Part shown: in pieces, positions 42,697-54,140 of the stretch
How positions within the stretch are numbered: the stretch's first letter is position 1
Layout: each line of letters begins with the position of its first letter
Assembly: GCF_049354825.1 (NCBI RefSeq)
Contig: NZ_CP186480.1
Location: forward strand, 744,001 to 808,000
Origin: Novosphingobium sp049354825
GTDB lineage: Bacteria; Pseudomonadota; Alphaproteobacteria; Sphingomonadales; Sphingomonadaceae
Direction: 5' to 3'
Length of the DNA stretch: 64,000 nt
Program-made: the position numbers and the translations under genes
Notes under the pieces: model-generated
The model's database searches: none
Seen by the model: the letters and a program-made list of their open reading frames with translations, nothing else
Told to the model about the DNA's origin: nothing

Positions 42697-44258
42697 GCGA
42701 CGAGCCGTACTTTGGCGACCGACTCGCCCGCAGAGTTCGTCTGCGAAGTCGGGCAGCGCGTGTCGAGGTAGGCATTGCCGAGGATGTTGATCTTGTTGGC
42801 CGAGATTTGCAGACACGACGAGTCGAGGCTGGCCGTGCCGTTCACGCGCGCCGTGCCGGCAGGAAGGTAGATGGTCCCCTGGATCAGCGAGGTCGAGTTG
42901 CCGTTGATGATGTGATCCTGCGAGGGGTTGTTGTTGCGATCCTCGAAGATCAGCATGTTCGCATAACGGTTCGACAGCGACGCCGAGTAGCCGAGCTGCA
43001 GGAAGTCGGACGCCTGCATCGGGGTTAGCGACACCGTGTTGCCGTTGCCGCTGCCGCCAAGCTTGATGGTCGCGCCGTTCTTGAGCACGAACATCACGTT
43101 CGTGCCCGTCACGGTGTAGTTGCCCGTCAGGTCGAGGGTGCCACCATCGACGACGTAGATTCCCTTGCTGAAGACGGTTTTGCATTTGACCGTGATGTCG
43201 CTGTAGGTGCCCGGCAGCATCGAACCCTGGGTGGTTGTGGTCACCTGGACGTTGGATGTCGTGGTCGTCGTGGTGACGCGGGCGCGCTCGTAGACCTTGT
43301 TGTTGCCGCTGCCGCCGACTTGCCGATAGGTGTCCGAATAGGCTGTCGTCGTGCCGGCAGTCGTTCCGTTGGCGACCGTACCGCTGGTTGGAGTGCCAGT
43401 CGTCGAAGTGGAGCTCTTTGCCGGCGAATAAGTCGTGGCGGTCAGACTGTTCGTGTTCGAGCCTTTCCAGTACGTGTAAACGGTCGTGGTGTCGCGCTGC
43501 GTGGTGGCGGTCGTGGTCGTCGAACCGGCTGCGCAAGTATATGTCCGGGCGGTGGGACTGGTCGGCGGGGTGAGGTCTGCAAAGCTGTCGCGTAGCCCGT
43601 CGATATGTTCGTTAAGAACCCCGTCCAGATCGTCGGGGACGCTGGCTGTGCCGCAGACCGCGATCGAATCGGTGGTGACCTTGGCGCTGCCGTCGATCGT
43701 CAGGGCATCGTCCGAGCAGGACAGTGCCGCCAGGCCGCACCGGGCCACGATCGTAGCGTTGCCGCCCACCGTAAAGGTCGTGCCTTCCTTGCCGATCGAG
43801 ATCAGGCAGGCCGAATAGTTGGCGCCTTTCGAGAAGCTAGCTTGCGAATAGGCGGCAACGGTTACGCCGCGTGTGAGGAAAAGGCTGCTGAACGTCAGGC
43901 CCTTGGTGGCCGATGCCGTGACCACGACCGAGTTGTTGTTGCCGTTCGAATAGCCGGCAAGCCGGAACGTCGGGACAGAGGCAAAGCCCTTCACAACCGA
44001 GAGATTGGAGTTGTAATCCTGGAGACCGCGGGACTGCCAGGTGTCCTGCGTATCGGCATTCGTTCGCGCCCAGGCGGCGGCCAGCGCGGCCTGGTCGGTG
44101 GCGAGCTGCAATTCGCGCTTCCAGGTGAACCACTGCGACATGTCGACGGCAAGCCCGGCGCCGCCGACGAGGACCGGCATGCTGATGGCCATCAGCAACA
44201 TCGCGTTGCCGCTGTTGTCCTTGCGCAGCCGCCGCAATGTGCGTGCAATGCGTCCCAT
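42693..44258 (-). CDS. TadG-like pilus-assembly protein with Thr-rich stalk
   Basis: 521 residues from ATG 44258. The N-terminal DNSGNAMLLMAISMPVLVGG and GLAVDMSQWFTWKRELQLAT with DQAALAAA are the TadG/putative Flp-assembly signature (one anchor helix at ~19-40). Residues ~238-346 are very rich in Thr and Ser (runs such as TTTTTT), and the C-terminal ~170 read as short beta-strands with GGxLDLTGNYTVTG-like steps, resembling a beta-helix. No TadA ATPase, CpaB or flp gene is nearby. An in-frame start further upstream extends through unrelated sequence. Confidence 0.87.
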   Translation of the reverse strand: MGRIARTLRRLRKDNSGNAMLLMAISMPVLVGGAGLAVDMSQWFTWKRELQLATDQAALAAAWARTNADTQDTWQSRGLQDYNSNLSVVKGFASVPTFRLAGYSNGNNNSVVVTASATKGLTFSSLFLTRGVTVAAYSQASFSKGANYSACLISIGKEGTTFTVGGNATIVARCGLAALSCSDDALTIDGSAKVTTDSIAVCGTASVPDDLDGVLNEHIDGLRDSFADLTPPTSPTARTYTCAAGSTTTTATTQRDTTTVYTYWKGSNTNSLTATTYSPAKSSTSTTGTPTSGTVANGTTAGTTTAYSDTYRQVGGSGNNKVYERARVTTTTTTSNVQVTTTTQGSMLPGTYSDITVKCKTVFSKGIYVVDGGTLDLTGNYTVTGTNVMFVLKNGATIKLGGSGNGNTVSLTPMQASDFLQLGYSASLSNRYANMLIFEDRNNNPSQDHIINGNSTSLIQGTIYLPAGTARVNGTASLDSSCLQISANKINILGNAYLDTRCPTSQTNSAGESVAKVRLVA

Positions 44259-44332
44259 TCCGTTGCCCCCAAATGGCCCTTTGCGCAGACCCCATAGGGC
44301 GCGCGTGGTTGTTCTTCTTTCAAGCAAAGGGG

Positions 44333-44347
44333 TTAACGTCTCTTTAC
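44333..44347 (-). promoter_or_regulatory. Candidate CtrA box upstream of the TadG-like operon
   Basis: TTAA-CGTCTCT-TTAC, i.e. 7 of 8 bases of TTAA-N7-TTAA with the right seven-base spacing, 75 bases before the tadG-like ATG. In Caulobacter, pilus genes are CtrA targets. The assignment is by motif only. Confidence 0.4.
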
Positions 44348-44404
44348 GCTGATGCATTTGTGACGGGATTGACTTGGAGCGCCCCGCCGTGCGCAGGGTG
44401 AAGC

Positions 44405-44998
44405 GTGACCGACGCACGCGAGATCCTGGCCCCGGAAGCCCGCCTGGCGCTGGCTTACACCCCTTCCGTCTTCCGCCCACGCACGCTGGCCATCCTCGCG
44501 CTGGACGCCCGCATGGCGGAACTGGTGCGCGGCGCGCGTGAAATGATGCTGGGGCAGATGCGACTGGCGTGGTGGCGCGACACGCTCGCGGCCGATCCGG
44601 CAACGTGGCGCCGTGGCGACCCGGTCCTGGCGGCCCTGCACGGCTGGGAGGAGGATCGCAGCCCGCTGGCTGCTCTGGTGGATGGCTGGGAACACCTCCT
44701 CGGCCAGGAGCCACTGGACGAGGTACGTATCGCCGCGTTCGCCGCCGGGCGCGTCGCGCCGTGGGCGGCGCTGGGCGGGGAGGCGGCCGCCCGGATGGGG
44801 CGGCGCTGGGCCCTGGCGGACCTTGCCGCGCATTGCCGCGATCCTGGCGAGCGCGCGCTGGTTGCGCGCACGCCGCGCTCTGCTCTGTTGCCGCTGACAC
44901 GGTCGCTGCGGGGCCTGGTCGTGCTCGCCGGGGCACGCAGCGACGACGGCGCCTTTCGTCCGGGACGCGCGCTGCGGCTTGGCTTGCTCGGCCGCTAG
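44405..44998 (+). CDS. Short squalene/phytoene synthase family (NDUFAF6-like) protein
   Basis: 197 residues from GTG 44405. Residues ~30-60 (ALDARMAELVRGAREMMLGQ then MRLAWWRDTL) match the region LxLxWWRDxL of the alphaproteobacterial and mitochondrial squalene/phytoene synthase family branch that includes complex I assembly factor NDUFAF6. The protein is about 80 residues shorter than usual and no DxxxD metal motif or catalytic Asp-rich pair is visible, so it is probably not a prenyl synthase. Complex I genes sit at the start of the window; a link is possible but unproven. Confidence 0.65.
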   Translation: MTDAREILAPEARLALAYTPSVFRPRTLAILALDARMAELVRGAREMMLGQMRLAWWRDTLAADPATWRRGDPVLAALHGWEEDRSPLAALVDGWEHLLGQEPLDEVRIAAFAAGRVAPWAALGGEAAARMGRRWALADLAAHCRDPGERALVARTPRSALLPLTRSLRGLVVLAGARSDDGAFRPGRALRLGLLGR

Positions 44999-45031
44999 GT
45001 TATTGTTCCGGGCGATGAAACGGGAGGATCG

Positions 45032-45502
45032 ATGAATCGGATCGTGCTGGGCGCCGTCTCCGCGCTGCTGCTGGCTGCCGCCGGCCTGTTCTGGTGGCAG
45101 GGCCGCGCCGAGACCGAGCGCGCCGCGCCGGCTCTACCCGCAGCCGAACTGGCACCCCCCAGCGGCGGAGAGGATATCGCGATCCCGGACGAGGACGGCG
45201 CCGGCCTGAAGGGCGCGCCGCTCCCGAGCGCTGATCCTGCCACGCGTGAGCGCAAACGCTTCGACCGGCTCGACCGCGACCGCGACGGTCGGATTACCCG
45301 CAACGAAGCGCTGGCGCCGCGTGTCGGTGCGTTCCGCAAGCTCGACACCGACCACAACAACCTGCTCAGTTTCGAGGAGTGGGCGGTGGTGACCGCGAAC
45401 AAGTTCAAGGGCGCCGATGCCAACGGCGATAACGCGCTCAGCCGCGACGAATTCGCCACCACCAAGCCCAAGGAACGCAAGAAGCCTGCCTGCAAGTGTT
45501 GA
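45032..45502 (+). CDS. EF-hand protein with N-terminal membrane anchor or signal peptide
   Basis: 156 residues. A hydrophobic N-terminus (residues 4-21, then WWQGRAE) is followed by an Ala/Pro-rich linker and three complete EF-hand loops: 81-92 (DRDRDGRITRNE), 105-116 (DTDHNNLLSFEE) and 129-140 (DANGDNALSRDE). All have Asp/Asn at positions 1, 3, 5 and Glu at 12, so calcium binding is likely. It lies 33 bases after the phytoene-synthase-like gene, ends in a basic Cys-containing tail and converges on trmFO. Confidence 0.88.
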   Translation: MNRIVLGAVSALLLAAAGLFWWQGRAETERAAPALPAAELAPPSGGEDIAIPDEDGAGLKGAPLPSADPATRERKRFDRLDRDRDGRITRNEALAPRVGAFRKLDTDHNNLLSFEEWAVVTANKFKGADANGDNALSRDEFATTKPKERKKPACKC

Positions 45503-45508
45503 CGGGCG

Positions 45509-46879
45509 TCAGCCCGCGCCCGCCATCCAGTCCGCCAGGTCGGCCCGGGCGCGTGCGGTGTAAGCGCCCTTGCGCTGCTTCTTCTTCACCGCATCGTCGA
45601 CCGGCGGAAACAGCCCGAAGTTGACATTCATCGGCTGGTACGTCTCGGCCTCGGCATCGCCGGTGATGTGGGACAGGAGCGCGCCCAGCGCGGTGGTGCG
45701 GGGCGGGGAGGTCCACGGCTGCGCCGCGTGTTCGGCTGCTGCCATGCGCCCGGCGAGCAAGCCGACGGCAGCGCTTTCGACATAGCCTTCGCAGCCGGTC
45801 ATCTGCCCCGCGAAGCGGAGATGCGGCGCGGTCTTGAGCCGCAACTGGCGATCAAGCAGCACGGGCGAATGAATGAAGGTATTGCGGTGCAAGCCGCCCA
45901 GGCGCGCGAACTCCGCGTTTTCAAGGCCGGGGATGGTGCGAAAGACGCGAACCTGCTCGGCATGCTTCAACTTCGTCTGGAACCCAACCATGTTCCACAG
46001 CGTGCCCAGCTTGTTGTCCTGCCGTAACTGGACGACGGCGTAAGGCCAACGCCCATTGGGATGTTCGGGCGTGGCGGCGTGCGGATTGTCGAGGCCGACC
46101 GGCTTCATCGGGCCGAAGCGCAGAGTTTCGACGCCGCGTGCGGCCATCACCTCGACCGGCATACAGCCCTCGAAATAGGGGGTGCTGGCTTCCCATTCGC
46201 GGAACTCGGTCTTTTCTCCGGCGAGCAGCTCCTCGCGAAAAGCAAGGTACTGCGCCTTGTCGAGCGGGCAGTTGATGTAGTCCTTGCCGTCGCCCAGCGC
46301 TGAGCCACGGTCCCAGCGCGCGGCCATCCAGGCGATGTCCATGTTCACCGAATCGCGGTGTACGATCGGCGCGATGGCGTCGAAGAAGGCCAGGCTGTCG
46401 GCGCCGGTCGCGGCGCCGATGCTGTCTGCCAGTGCTGCGGCCGTCAGCGGGCCGGTCGCGACGATGGTGAGGCCGGCTTCGGGAAGGCGATCGATCCGCT
46501 CACGCACGATGGTGAGGTTTGCCTGCTCGCGCAGGCGCCGTTCGACCTCGCCGGAGAACATGTCGCGGTCGACCGCCAGCGCCGACCCTGCAGGCACCTT
46601 GGCAACCTCGGCTGCCGCCATGATCAGCGAATCGAGTTCGCGCATTTCCTGATGCAGGAGGCCGACCGCGTTGTTGTCGGCATCGTCGGACCGGAACGAG
46701 TTGGAGCAAACCAGCTCGGCCAGTCCGTCACCCTGGTGCGCCGGCGTCCGTTCGCCGCCTTTATCCGGCGAGGCGCCGCGCATTTCCGAAAGCCGCACCG
46801 TCAACCCGGCGCGAGCAAGCTGCCACGCGGCCTCGCTCCCGGCGAGCCCGCCGCCGATTACATGAACGTCGTATCCCAT
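45509..46879 (-). CDS. trmFO: Methylenetetrahydrofolate--tRNA-(uracil-5-)-methyltransferase TrmFO
   Basis: FAD-dependent enzyme that makes T54 (m5U54) in tRNA with methylene-THF. From ATG 46879 it has 456 residues. The FAD motif VHVIGGGLAGSEAAWQLARA opens the protein; EGCMPVEVMAARGVETLRFG is the FAD-bound substrate segment and TGCEGYVESAAVGLLAGRM the conserved end. A longer frame upstream overlaps the divergent gene and lacks similarity. Confidence 0.97.
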   Translation of the reverse strand: MGYDVHVIGGGLAGSEAAWQLARAGLTVRLSEMRGASPDKGGERTPAHQGDGLAELVCSNSFRSDDADNNAVGLLHQEMRELDSLIMAAAEVAKVPAGSALAVDRDMFSGEVERRLREQANLTIVRERIDRLPEAGLTIVATGPLTAAALADSIGAATGADSLAFFDAIAPIVHRDSVNMDIAWMAARWDRGSALGDGKDYINCPLDKAQYLAFREELLAGEKTEFREWEASTPYFEGCMPVEVMAARGVETLRFGPMKPVGLDNPHAATPEHPNGRWPYAVVQLRQDNKLGTLWNMVGFQTKLKHAEQVRVFRTIPGLENAEFARLGGLHRNTFIHSPVLLDRQLRLKTAPHLRFAGQMTGCEGYVESAAVGLLAGRMAAAEHAAQPWTSPPRTTALGALLSHITGDAEAETYQPMNVNFGLFPPVDDAVKKKQRKGAYTARARADLADWMAGAG

Positions 46880-46931
46880 CGCGCCGCGCCTAGCGCTTGC
46901 GCGCCCGAAAGGGAAACGCCAAGCCGCGCGC

Positions 46932-47582
46932 ATGATCGGTTGGAACTCGCGATCGCGCGCGCTGCCTTTGCTCGTGGCCAGCCTGCTGGCAGGGATCGCG
47001 TACGTGTTCATCAAGGACGGGCACCAGCTCGGCGCGCTGCGCGTGGCGATCAAGATGGCAGCGGTCGGCTGCCTGGCGCTGTACCTTTTACCGCAGAGCC
47101 GCCGGTTTGCAGGCGTGCTGGCGCTGGCGGCGCTGGGTGACGGGCTGATCGAGGCCAATATCTATGCCGGCGCGGCGGCCTTCGTCGCCGCTCACGTCGT
47201 TGCGATCTCCTTTTACGTCCGCAATCGCCGCGCCGCGCCCAGCGCGAGCCGGCGCCTGCTGGCGCTGACGCTGCTTGTTATGACGCCGTTGATTGCAGTT
47301 CTGGTCCTGCCCAAACCGACCGACTGGATGGGTGCGGGCATTTATGCACCGATCGTCGGCGCGATGGCCGCGGCGGCATGGTTGAGCCGCTTTCCGCGTT
47401 ACCGGACCGGCATCGGCGCCGTGCTGTTCGTCGGTTCCGACCTTCTTCTGTTCGCGCAGACCGGTGCGCTGGCGTCCAGTTCGCTTCCGGCACTCCTGAT
47501 CTGGCCGCTCTATTATGCCGGCCAGCTGCTCATCGCGCTGGGCGTTGCCTCGACGCTGGCTAGCCCGCGATCGGGAGCCTGA
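46932..47582 (+). CDS. YhhN family (lysoplasmalogenase-like) membrane protein
   Basis: 216 residues with about eight hydrophobic helices and the family pattern AIKMAAVGCLALYLLPQ, LAALGDGLIEANIYAGAAAF and the final LLIWPLYYAGQLLIALG. The family includes human TMEM86B lysoplasmalogenase; the bacterial substrate is not known. It converges on DUF952 with a 23-base overlap. Confidence 0.9.
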   Translation: MIGWNSRSRALPLLVASLLAGIAYVFIKDGHQLGALRVAIKMAAVGCLALYLLPQSRRFAGVLALAALGDGLIEANIYAGAAAFVAAHVVAISFYVRNRRAAPSASRRLLALTLLVMTPLIAVLVLPKPTDWMGAGIYAPIVGAMAAAAWLSRFPRYRTGIGAVLFVGSDLLLFAQTGALASSSLPALLIWPLYYAGQLLIALGVASTLASPRSGA

Positions 47583-47912
47583 TCAGTCCATCTTCGCCGC
47601 GCCGCAACGGGCCATAGGCCAGCACCGCGCTGAGCGGCAACGGCGCGTAGATGTGCGGAAACAGCGCGCCGCCGCGCGACGGTTCCCACCGGACGGCATC
47701 GCCAAGAACAGGCAGGTCGACCGTCACGACGTGAAGGTCGTCCTGTCCGGCGAAGTGCTTGCTGACCGTCTCCTCGAGCTGCTCGGCCGTCGACAAGTGG
47801 ATGTAGCCGTCGGCAAGATCGACGGGCGCGCCGGCGAACAGGCCGCCGTGTTCAAGCGCCGTCATCTCGGGCGAGGTCAGCACCTTGTAAGCAACGACGG
47901 GGCGGTCAGCCA

Positions 47913-47913
<1 letters not shown>
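47560..47913 (-). CDS. DUF952 family protein
   Basis: 117 residues from ATG 47913. The N-terminal YKVLTSPEMTALEHGGLFAG, DGYIHLSTAEQLEETVSKHF and ALFPHIYAPLPLSAVL are the DUF952 signature (conserved DGYIHLS). Function is not established; the fold is related to ADP-ribosyl/2'-phosphotransferase-like proteins, which is a weak hint only. It shares one base with the gyrA stop, so it is translated after gyrA. Confidence 0.9.
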
Positions 47914-50690
<2,777 letters not shown>

Positions 50691-50982
50691 GAAGCTGTTC
50701 AGCCGGCTGTTGACGGGAAGGGCTTATAGGGCCGGAACCCTAGGCCAGCAGGCCCGGGATAGCCAGCGCCGTGGACGCGTCGAGGCCGCCGCTATGGCCG
50801 GTTTTCCACACTTCGCGCCGCTTTCCTGAACGCGCGGAACCGGCGGCATTCAAAGCGCGTTCACCCGCCGAAAGCTAGCGGCACCCAACCTGTTGCCAAA
50901 CTGGCCCTTTGCGGCCAGTTACCCGCCGCAATACCCCCGAGGGTTCCCCCTTTGCCCCGGGCGCTACGAGGAGAGATTTCAT
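50691..50982. other. Divergent intergenic region, gyrA / TPR gene
   Basis: 292 bases between divergent gyrA and the TPR gene, presumably holding both promoters. One clear inverted repeat: AACTGGCC/GGCCAGTT at 50899-50920 with a six-base loop, in the leader of the TPR gene. I could not identify convincing -35/-10 pairs. A frame from 50893 extends the TPR gene N-terminus but has no signal peptide. Confidence 0.5.
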
Positions 50983-52404
50983 ATGATCCGCAAGACGCTG
51001 CTGGCCCGCACTGCGCTGGCCCTGGTCGTGGCCGCCGGCATGGGCTCAGCGCCCGCGATGGCGCAAAAGGCCGCCGCCGCATCCGGCCCCAAGCTGTCGC
51101 TGTCGAAGCCGTTCGGGGCGCCTTACAACGCGGCGGTTGCCGCGCTGACCGCCGCGAAGACTCGTGCCGACGTCCTCGCCGCGAAGAAGGCGGTCGACGA
51201 TGCCCGTAACGCCGTGAACGCTGCCAATGGCGCCCAGCGCGCCGCTGCGATGACCGCCTATAACGGCGCCGTCGCGGCACTGGCGAACACCGTCACTAGC
51301 GAGAAGGCAGCCATTGCCACCGCCGCCGCGGCCGCCACCACCCCCGATGATCGCTATGCCGCCGCGCAGCTGACCTTTCAGCTTGGCAACCTGACCGGCG
51401 ATGCCGTGCTGCAGCGCGATGGCCTGGCCGCGATGATCGCCAGCGGCAAGGTTGCTGCCGCCGACCTGCCGCGGTTCAACTACTTCCTCGGCTCGCTTTC
51501 GTTCGACGCAAAGGACTATGCAGGCGCCCAGACGGCGCTGAAGGCCGCGATGGACGCCGGCTATGCCGAAAACGACGTGGCCGCGCTCTATGCCGACAGT
51601 TTCTTGCAGGCAGGTCAGACGGCTCAGGGTCTCCAGCTTCTGCAGCAGGCGATTTCGACCGCACAGGCCGCCGGCAAGCCGGCCCCCGCTTCGTGGTATC
51701 GTCGCGGGCTGGGCGCTGCGTACACCGGAAAGTTGCTGCCGCAGGCGGCCGCTTTCAGCCAGGGGCTGGTGACCTATTACCCGACGACCGAGAACTGGTC
51801 CGGCGCGATCGCCGTCGTTCGCGAGATCGGCAACTTCCAGTCGCAGGAGACGCTTGACCTCGCCCGCCTGATGCTGGCCACCAACAGCTTTGCCGAGGCG
51901 CGCGATTACGTCGACTATATCCAGGCAGCCGACCCGCGGCGTTCGCCGGGCGAGGTGCTCAAGGTCCTCGATCTCGGCGCTCGTTCGGGCAAGCTGGCCG
52001 GTTCGCAGGCGTTCATCACCGAGGCGCGGACGATGGCGCAGGGCCGCCTGGCCGCCGACAAGACGTCGCTGCCGGCGCTCTACCGCGACGCTTCGACCGC
52101 CAGTTCGACCGCCACGGCGACGACCGCTGCGGCTGACGCCGCGCTCAGCTACGAGGATTATCCCAAGGCGCTCGAGCTCTACAAGCTGGCGCTGGGCAAG
52201 CCGGGTGCGGACACCGCGCGGATCCAGACGCGTATCGGTATCGCCGATACCATGCTGCGTGACTACGCAGGTGCCAAGGCTGCCTTTGCGGCTGTAACCG
52301 GGCCGCGCAAGCCGATCGCTGACCTGTGGGCCATCTATGCCAGCCAGAAGGCCAATCCTTCGGCGGGCACGGCGCCGACTTCTCCGGCTGCCACGCAGGG
52401 CTGA
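50983..52404 (+). CDS. Exported tetratricopeptide-repeat-like protein
   Basis: 473 residues from ATG 50983, preceded by AGGAGAG. A Sec signal peptide (ARTALALVVAAGMGSAPAMA|Q) is followed by an Ala-rich region (about 50-110) and TPR-like helical pairs (RYAAAQLTFQLGNLTGDAVL; FLGSLSFDAKDYAGAQTALK; ALYADSFLQAGQTAQGLQLL; ALSYEDYPKALELYKLAL). It is probably a periplasmic protein-interaction scaffold. The last 20 residues are Ser/Pro/Thr-rich. It ends in a strong terminator. Confidence 0.82.
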   Translation: MIRKTLLARTALALVVAAGMGSAPAMAQKAAAASGPKLSLSKPFGAPYNAAVAALTAAKTRADVLAAKKAVDDARNAVNAANGAQRAAAMTAYNGAVAALANTVTSEKAAIATAAAAATTPDDRYAAAQLTFQLGNLTGDAVLQRDGLAAMIASGKVAAADLPRFNYFLGSLSFDAKDYAGAQTALKAAMDAGYAENDVAALYADSFLQAGQTAQGLQLLQQAISTAQAAGKPAPASWYRRGLGAAYTGKLLPQAAAFSQGLVTYYPTTENWSGAIAVVREIGNFQSQETLDLARLMLATNSFAEARDYVDYIQAADPRRSPGEVLKVLDLGARSGKLAGSQAFITEARTMAQGRLAADKTSLPALYRDASTASSTATATTAAADAALSYEDYPKALELYKLALGKPGADTARIQTRIGIADTMLRDYAGAKAAFAAVTGPRKPIADLWAIYASQKANPSAGTAPTSPAATQG

Positions 52405-52425
52405 AGCAAGACGTGTGAGTTACGG

Positions 52426-52453
52426 AAAGGGCGGCGAGCAATCGCCGCCCTTT
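52426..52453. terminator. Bidirectional terminator between TPR gene and carbonic anhydrase
   Basis: AAAGGGCGGCGA/TCGCCGCCCTTT makes a perfect 12-bp stem with a GCAA tetraloop, placed 22 bases after the TPR stop and seven bases before the carbonic anhydrase stop. Short T runs on both strands make it usable in either direction. Confidence 0.88.
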
Positions 52454-52459
52454 CTGCGT

Positions 52460-53113
52460 TCAGCGGACCGGTTCGAAGCGATCGGTCGCTTCGTCGAGAA
52501 CGTGAAGAATGCCGTCCGAGATGGCAAAGAACGCACCGGTCAGCCGCAGCTGGCCGCTGCGCTCCTTGTCGCGCACGCAAGGAAACGTTCTCAGGTTTGC
52601 AAGGCTTACGCGCACGCCGGCCTGCTCCATCGCGCGCTCGGCGTCGCGGCCCTGGGTGCCGTGCTCCGCCACCACCTGTTCACGCGCATCGTCCAGCATC
52701 CCGATCCAGTCGGCGACGAAGCCGCCTTCTCCCGGGCGCGTGCCCGCCAGGTCTTGGCTCAGCGCGGCCTTGCAACCGCCGCACATGCCGTGGCCCATGA
52801 CCACGATCTCACGGACGTTGAGGAACTGCACCGCGAATTCCAGTGCCGCCGACACACCGTGGTGACCGGGCGTCGTCTCGAACGGGGGCACCATCGCGGC
52901 GACGTTGCGGGCAACGAAAATCTCGCCCGGATCGACGTCGAAGATCTGCGCCGGGTCGACGCGGCTGTCTGAGCAGGCGATGACCATCACCTCGGGCTCC
53001 TGGCCTTCGCGCAGGGCCGCCCAGCGCTCTCGGTTCGAGCTCCAGCCATGTTCGCGAAAGCGGCGATAACCTTCGACCAGATGGCCAAGCTGCGGGGAGG
53101 GGGCTGTCGTCAT
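52460..53113 (-). CDS. Beta-class carbonic anhydrase
   Basis: Zinc enzyme converting CO2 and bicarbonate. 217 residues with the zinc and catalytic signature ACSDSRVDPAQIF (Cys, Asp-Arg dyad) and the second site VVMGHGMCGGCKAAL (His, Cys). The dimer-forming N-terminal helix GYRRFREHGW is present. It is divergent from lipA with a 53-base gap. Confidence 0.95.
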   Translation of the reverse strand: MTTAPSPQLGHLVEGYRRFREHGWSSNRERWAALREGQEPEVMVIACSDSRVDPAQIFDVDPGEIFVARNVAAMVPPFETTPGHHGVSAALEFAVQFLNVREIVVMGHGMCGGCKAALSQDLAGTRPGEGGFVADWIGMLDDAREQVVAEHGTQGRDAERAMEQAGVRVSLANLRTFPCVRDKERSGQLRLTGAFFAISDGILHVLDEATDRFEPVR

Positions 53114-53166
53114 GGTGCGCTCATGCCGCGCCGAGAAGCCTCTGGCAAGCAGGCGGGGAAGCCCTT

Positions 53167-54135
53167 ATGTGGGCCGCCATGAACGACATGGCCGCCACGC
53201 CCGCCCGCCCCGAGCGCCAGCGCAAGCCCGACTGGATTCGCGTCAAGGCGCCGACCAGCAAGGGCTACGGCGAAACCCGCCAGCTGATGCGCGATCTGTC
53301 GCTGAACACCGTGTGCGAAGAGGCGGCCTGCCCCAATATCGGGGAGTGCTGGACCAAGAAGCACGCGACGGTGATGATCCTGGGCGATACCTGCACCCGC
53401 GCCTGCGCGTTCTGCAACGTGAAGACGGGAATGCCGCTGGCTGTCGACCGCGACGAGCCCGCGCATGTTGCCGAGGCCGCCGCAAAGCTTGGCCTTGAAC
53501 ACATCGTCATCACCAGCGTCGATCGCGACGACCTGGCAGACGGCGGCGCCAGCCAGTTCGTCAAGGTAATCGAGGAACTGCGCCGTACCACTCCTGGCAC
53601 CACGATCGAGATCCTGACCCCCGATTTTCGCGGCAAGATGCGCTCCGCAGTCGAGGCGATCGTCGCCGCCGGGCCGGATGTTTACAACCACAATCTCGAA
53701 ACCGTGCCGCGGCTTTATCCCACGATCCGCCCCGGGGCGCGCTACTACGCCTCGTTGCGCCTGCTGGAAGAGGTCAAGGCCCACGATCCGCTGGTCTTTA
53801 CAAAGTCCGGCATCATGCTTGGCCTTGGCGAGGAGCGGCTCGAAGTGCACCAGGTCATGGACGACATGCGTAGCGCCGGCATCGATTTCCTGACCATGGG
53901 CCAGTACCTTCAGCCAACCCCCCGCCATGCCAAGGTCATCGATTTCGTTACGCCCAAGGCGTTCGACGCCTATGGCGCGATTGCCCGGGCGAAGGGGTTC
54001 CTGCAGGTCGCGTCCAGCCCGCTGACCCGTTCCAGCTATCACGCCGGGGACGATTTCCGAGCGATGCGCACCGCACGCGAGGCGCAAGTGGCCAAGGCGG
54101 CAGAGCGGGCGTTGCGGAAGGGCGAACGCGCCTAG
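53167..54135 (+). CDS. lipA: Lipoyl synthase
   Basis: Radical-SAM enzyme adding two sulfurs to octanoyl domains, including the PdhB lipoyl domain encoded here. 322 residues from ATG 53167, which has GGGGAAG upstream (ATG 53179 is an alternative). The auxiliary cluster is in CEEAACPNIGEC and the SAM cluster in CTRACAFCNV. The GLGEERLEVHQVMDDM segment and SSPLTRSSYHAGDD end are typical. Confidence 0.97.
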   Translation: MWAAMNDMAATPARPERQRKPDWIRVKAPTSKGYGETRQLMRDLSLNTVCEEAACPNIGECWTKKHATVMILGDTCTRACAFCNVKTGMPLAVDRDEPAHVAEAAAKLGLEHIVITSVDRDDLADGGASQFVKVIEELRRTTPGTTIEILTPDFRGKMRSAVEAIVAAGPDVYNHNLETVPRLYPTIRPGARYYASLRLLEEVKAHDPLVFTKSGIMLGLGEERLEVHQVMDDMRSAGIDFLTMGQYLQPTPRHAKVIDFVTPKAFDAYGAIARAKGFLQVASSPLTRSSYHAGDDFRAMRTAREAQVAKAAERALRKGERA

Positions 54136-54140
54136 CTGAC

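Noticed and set aside
44259..44936. A longer N-terminus for the TadG-like protein
   Set aside because: The upstream frame overlaps the divergent phytoene-synthase-like gene and reads as low-complexity Arg/Pro text; the ATG at 44258 precedes the standard TadG signal.
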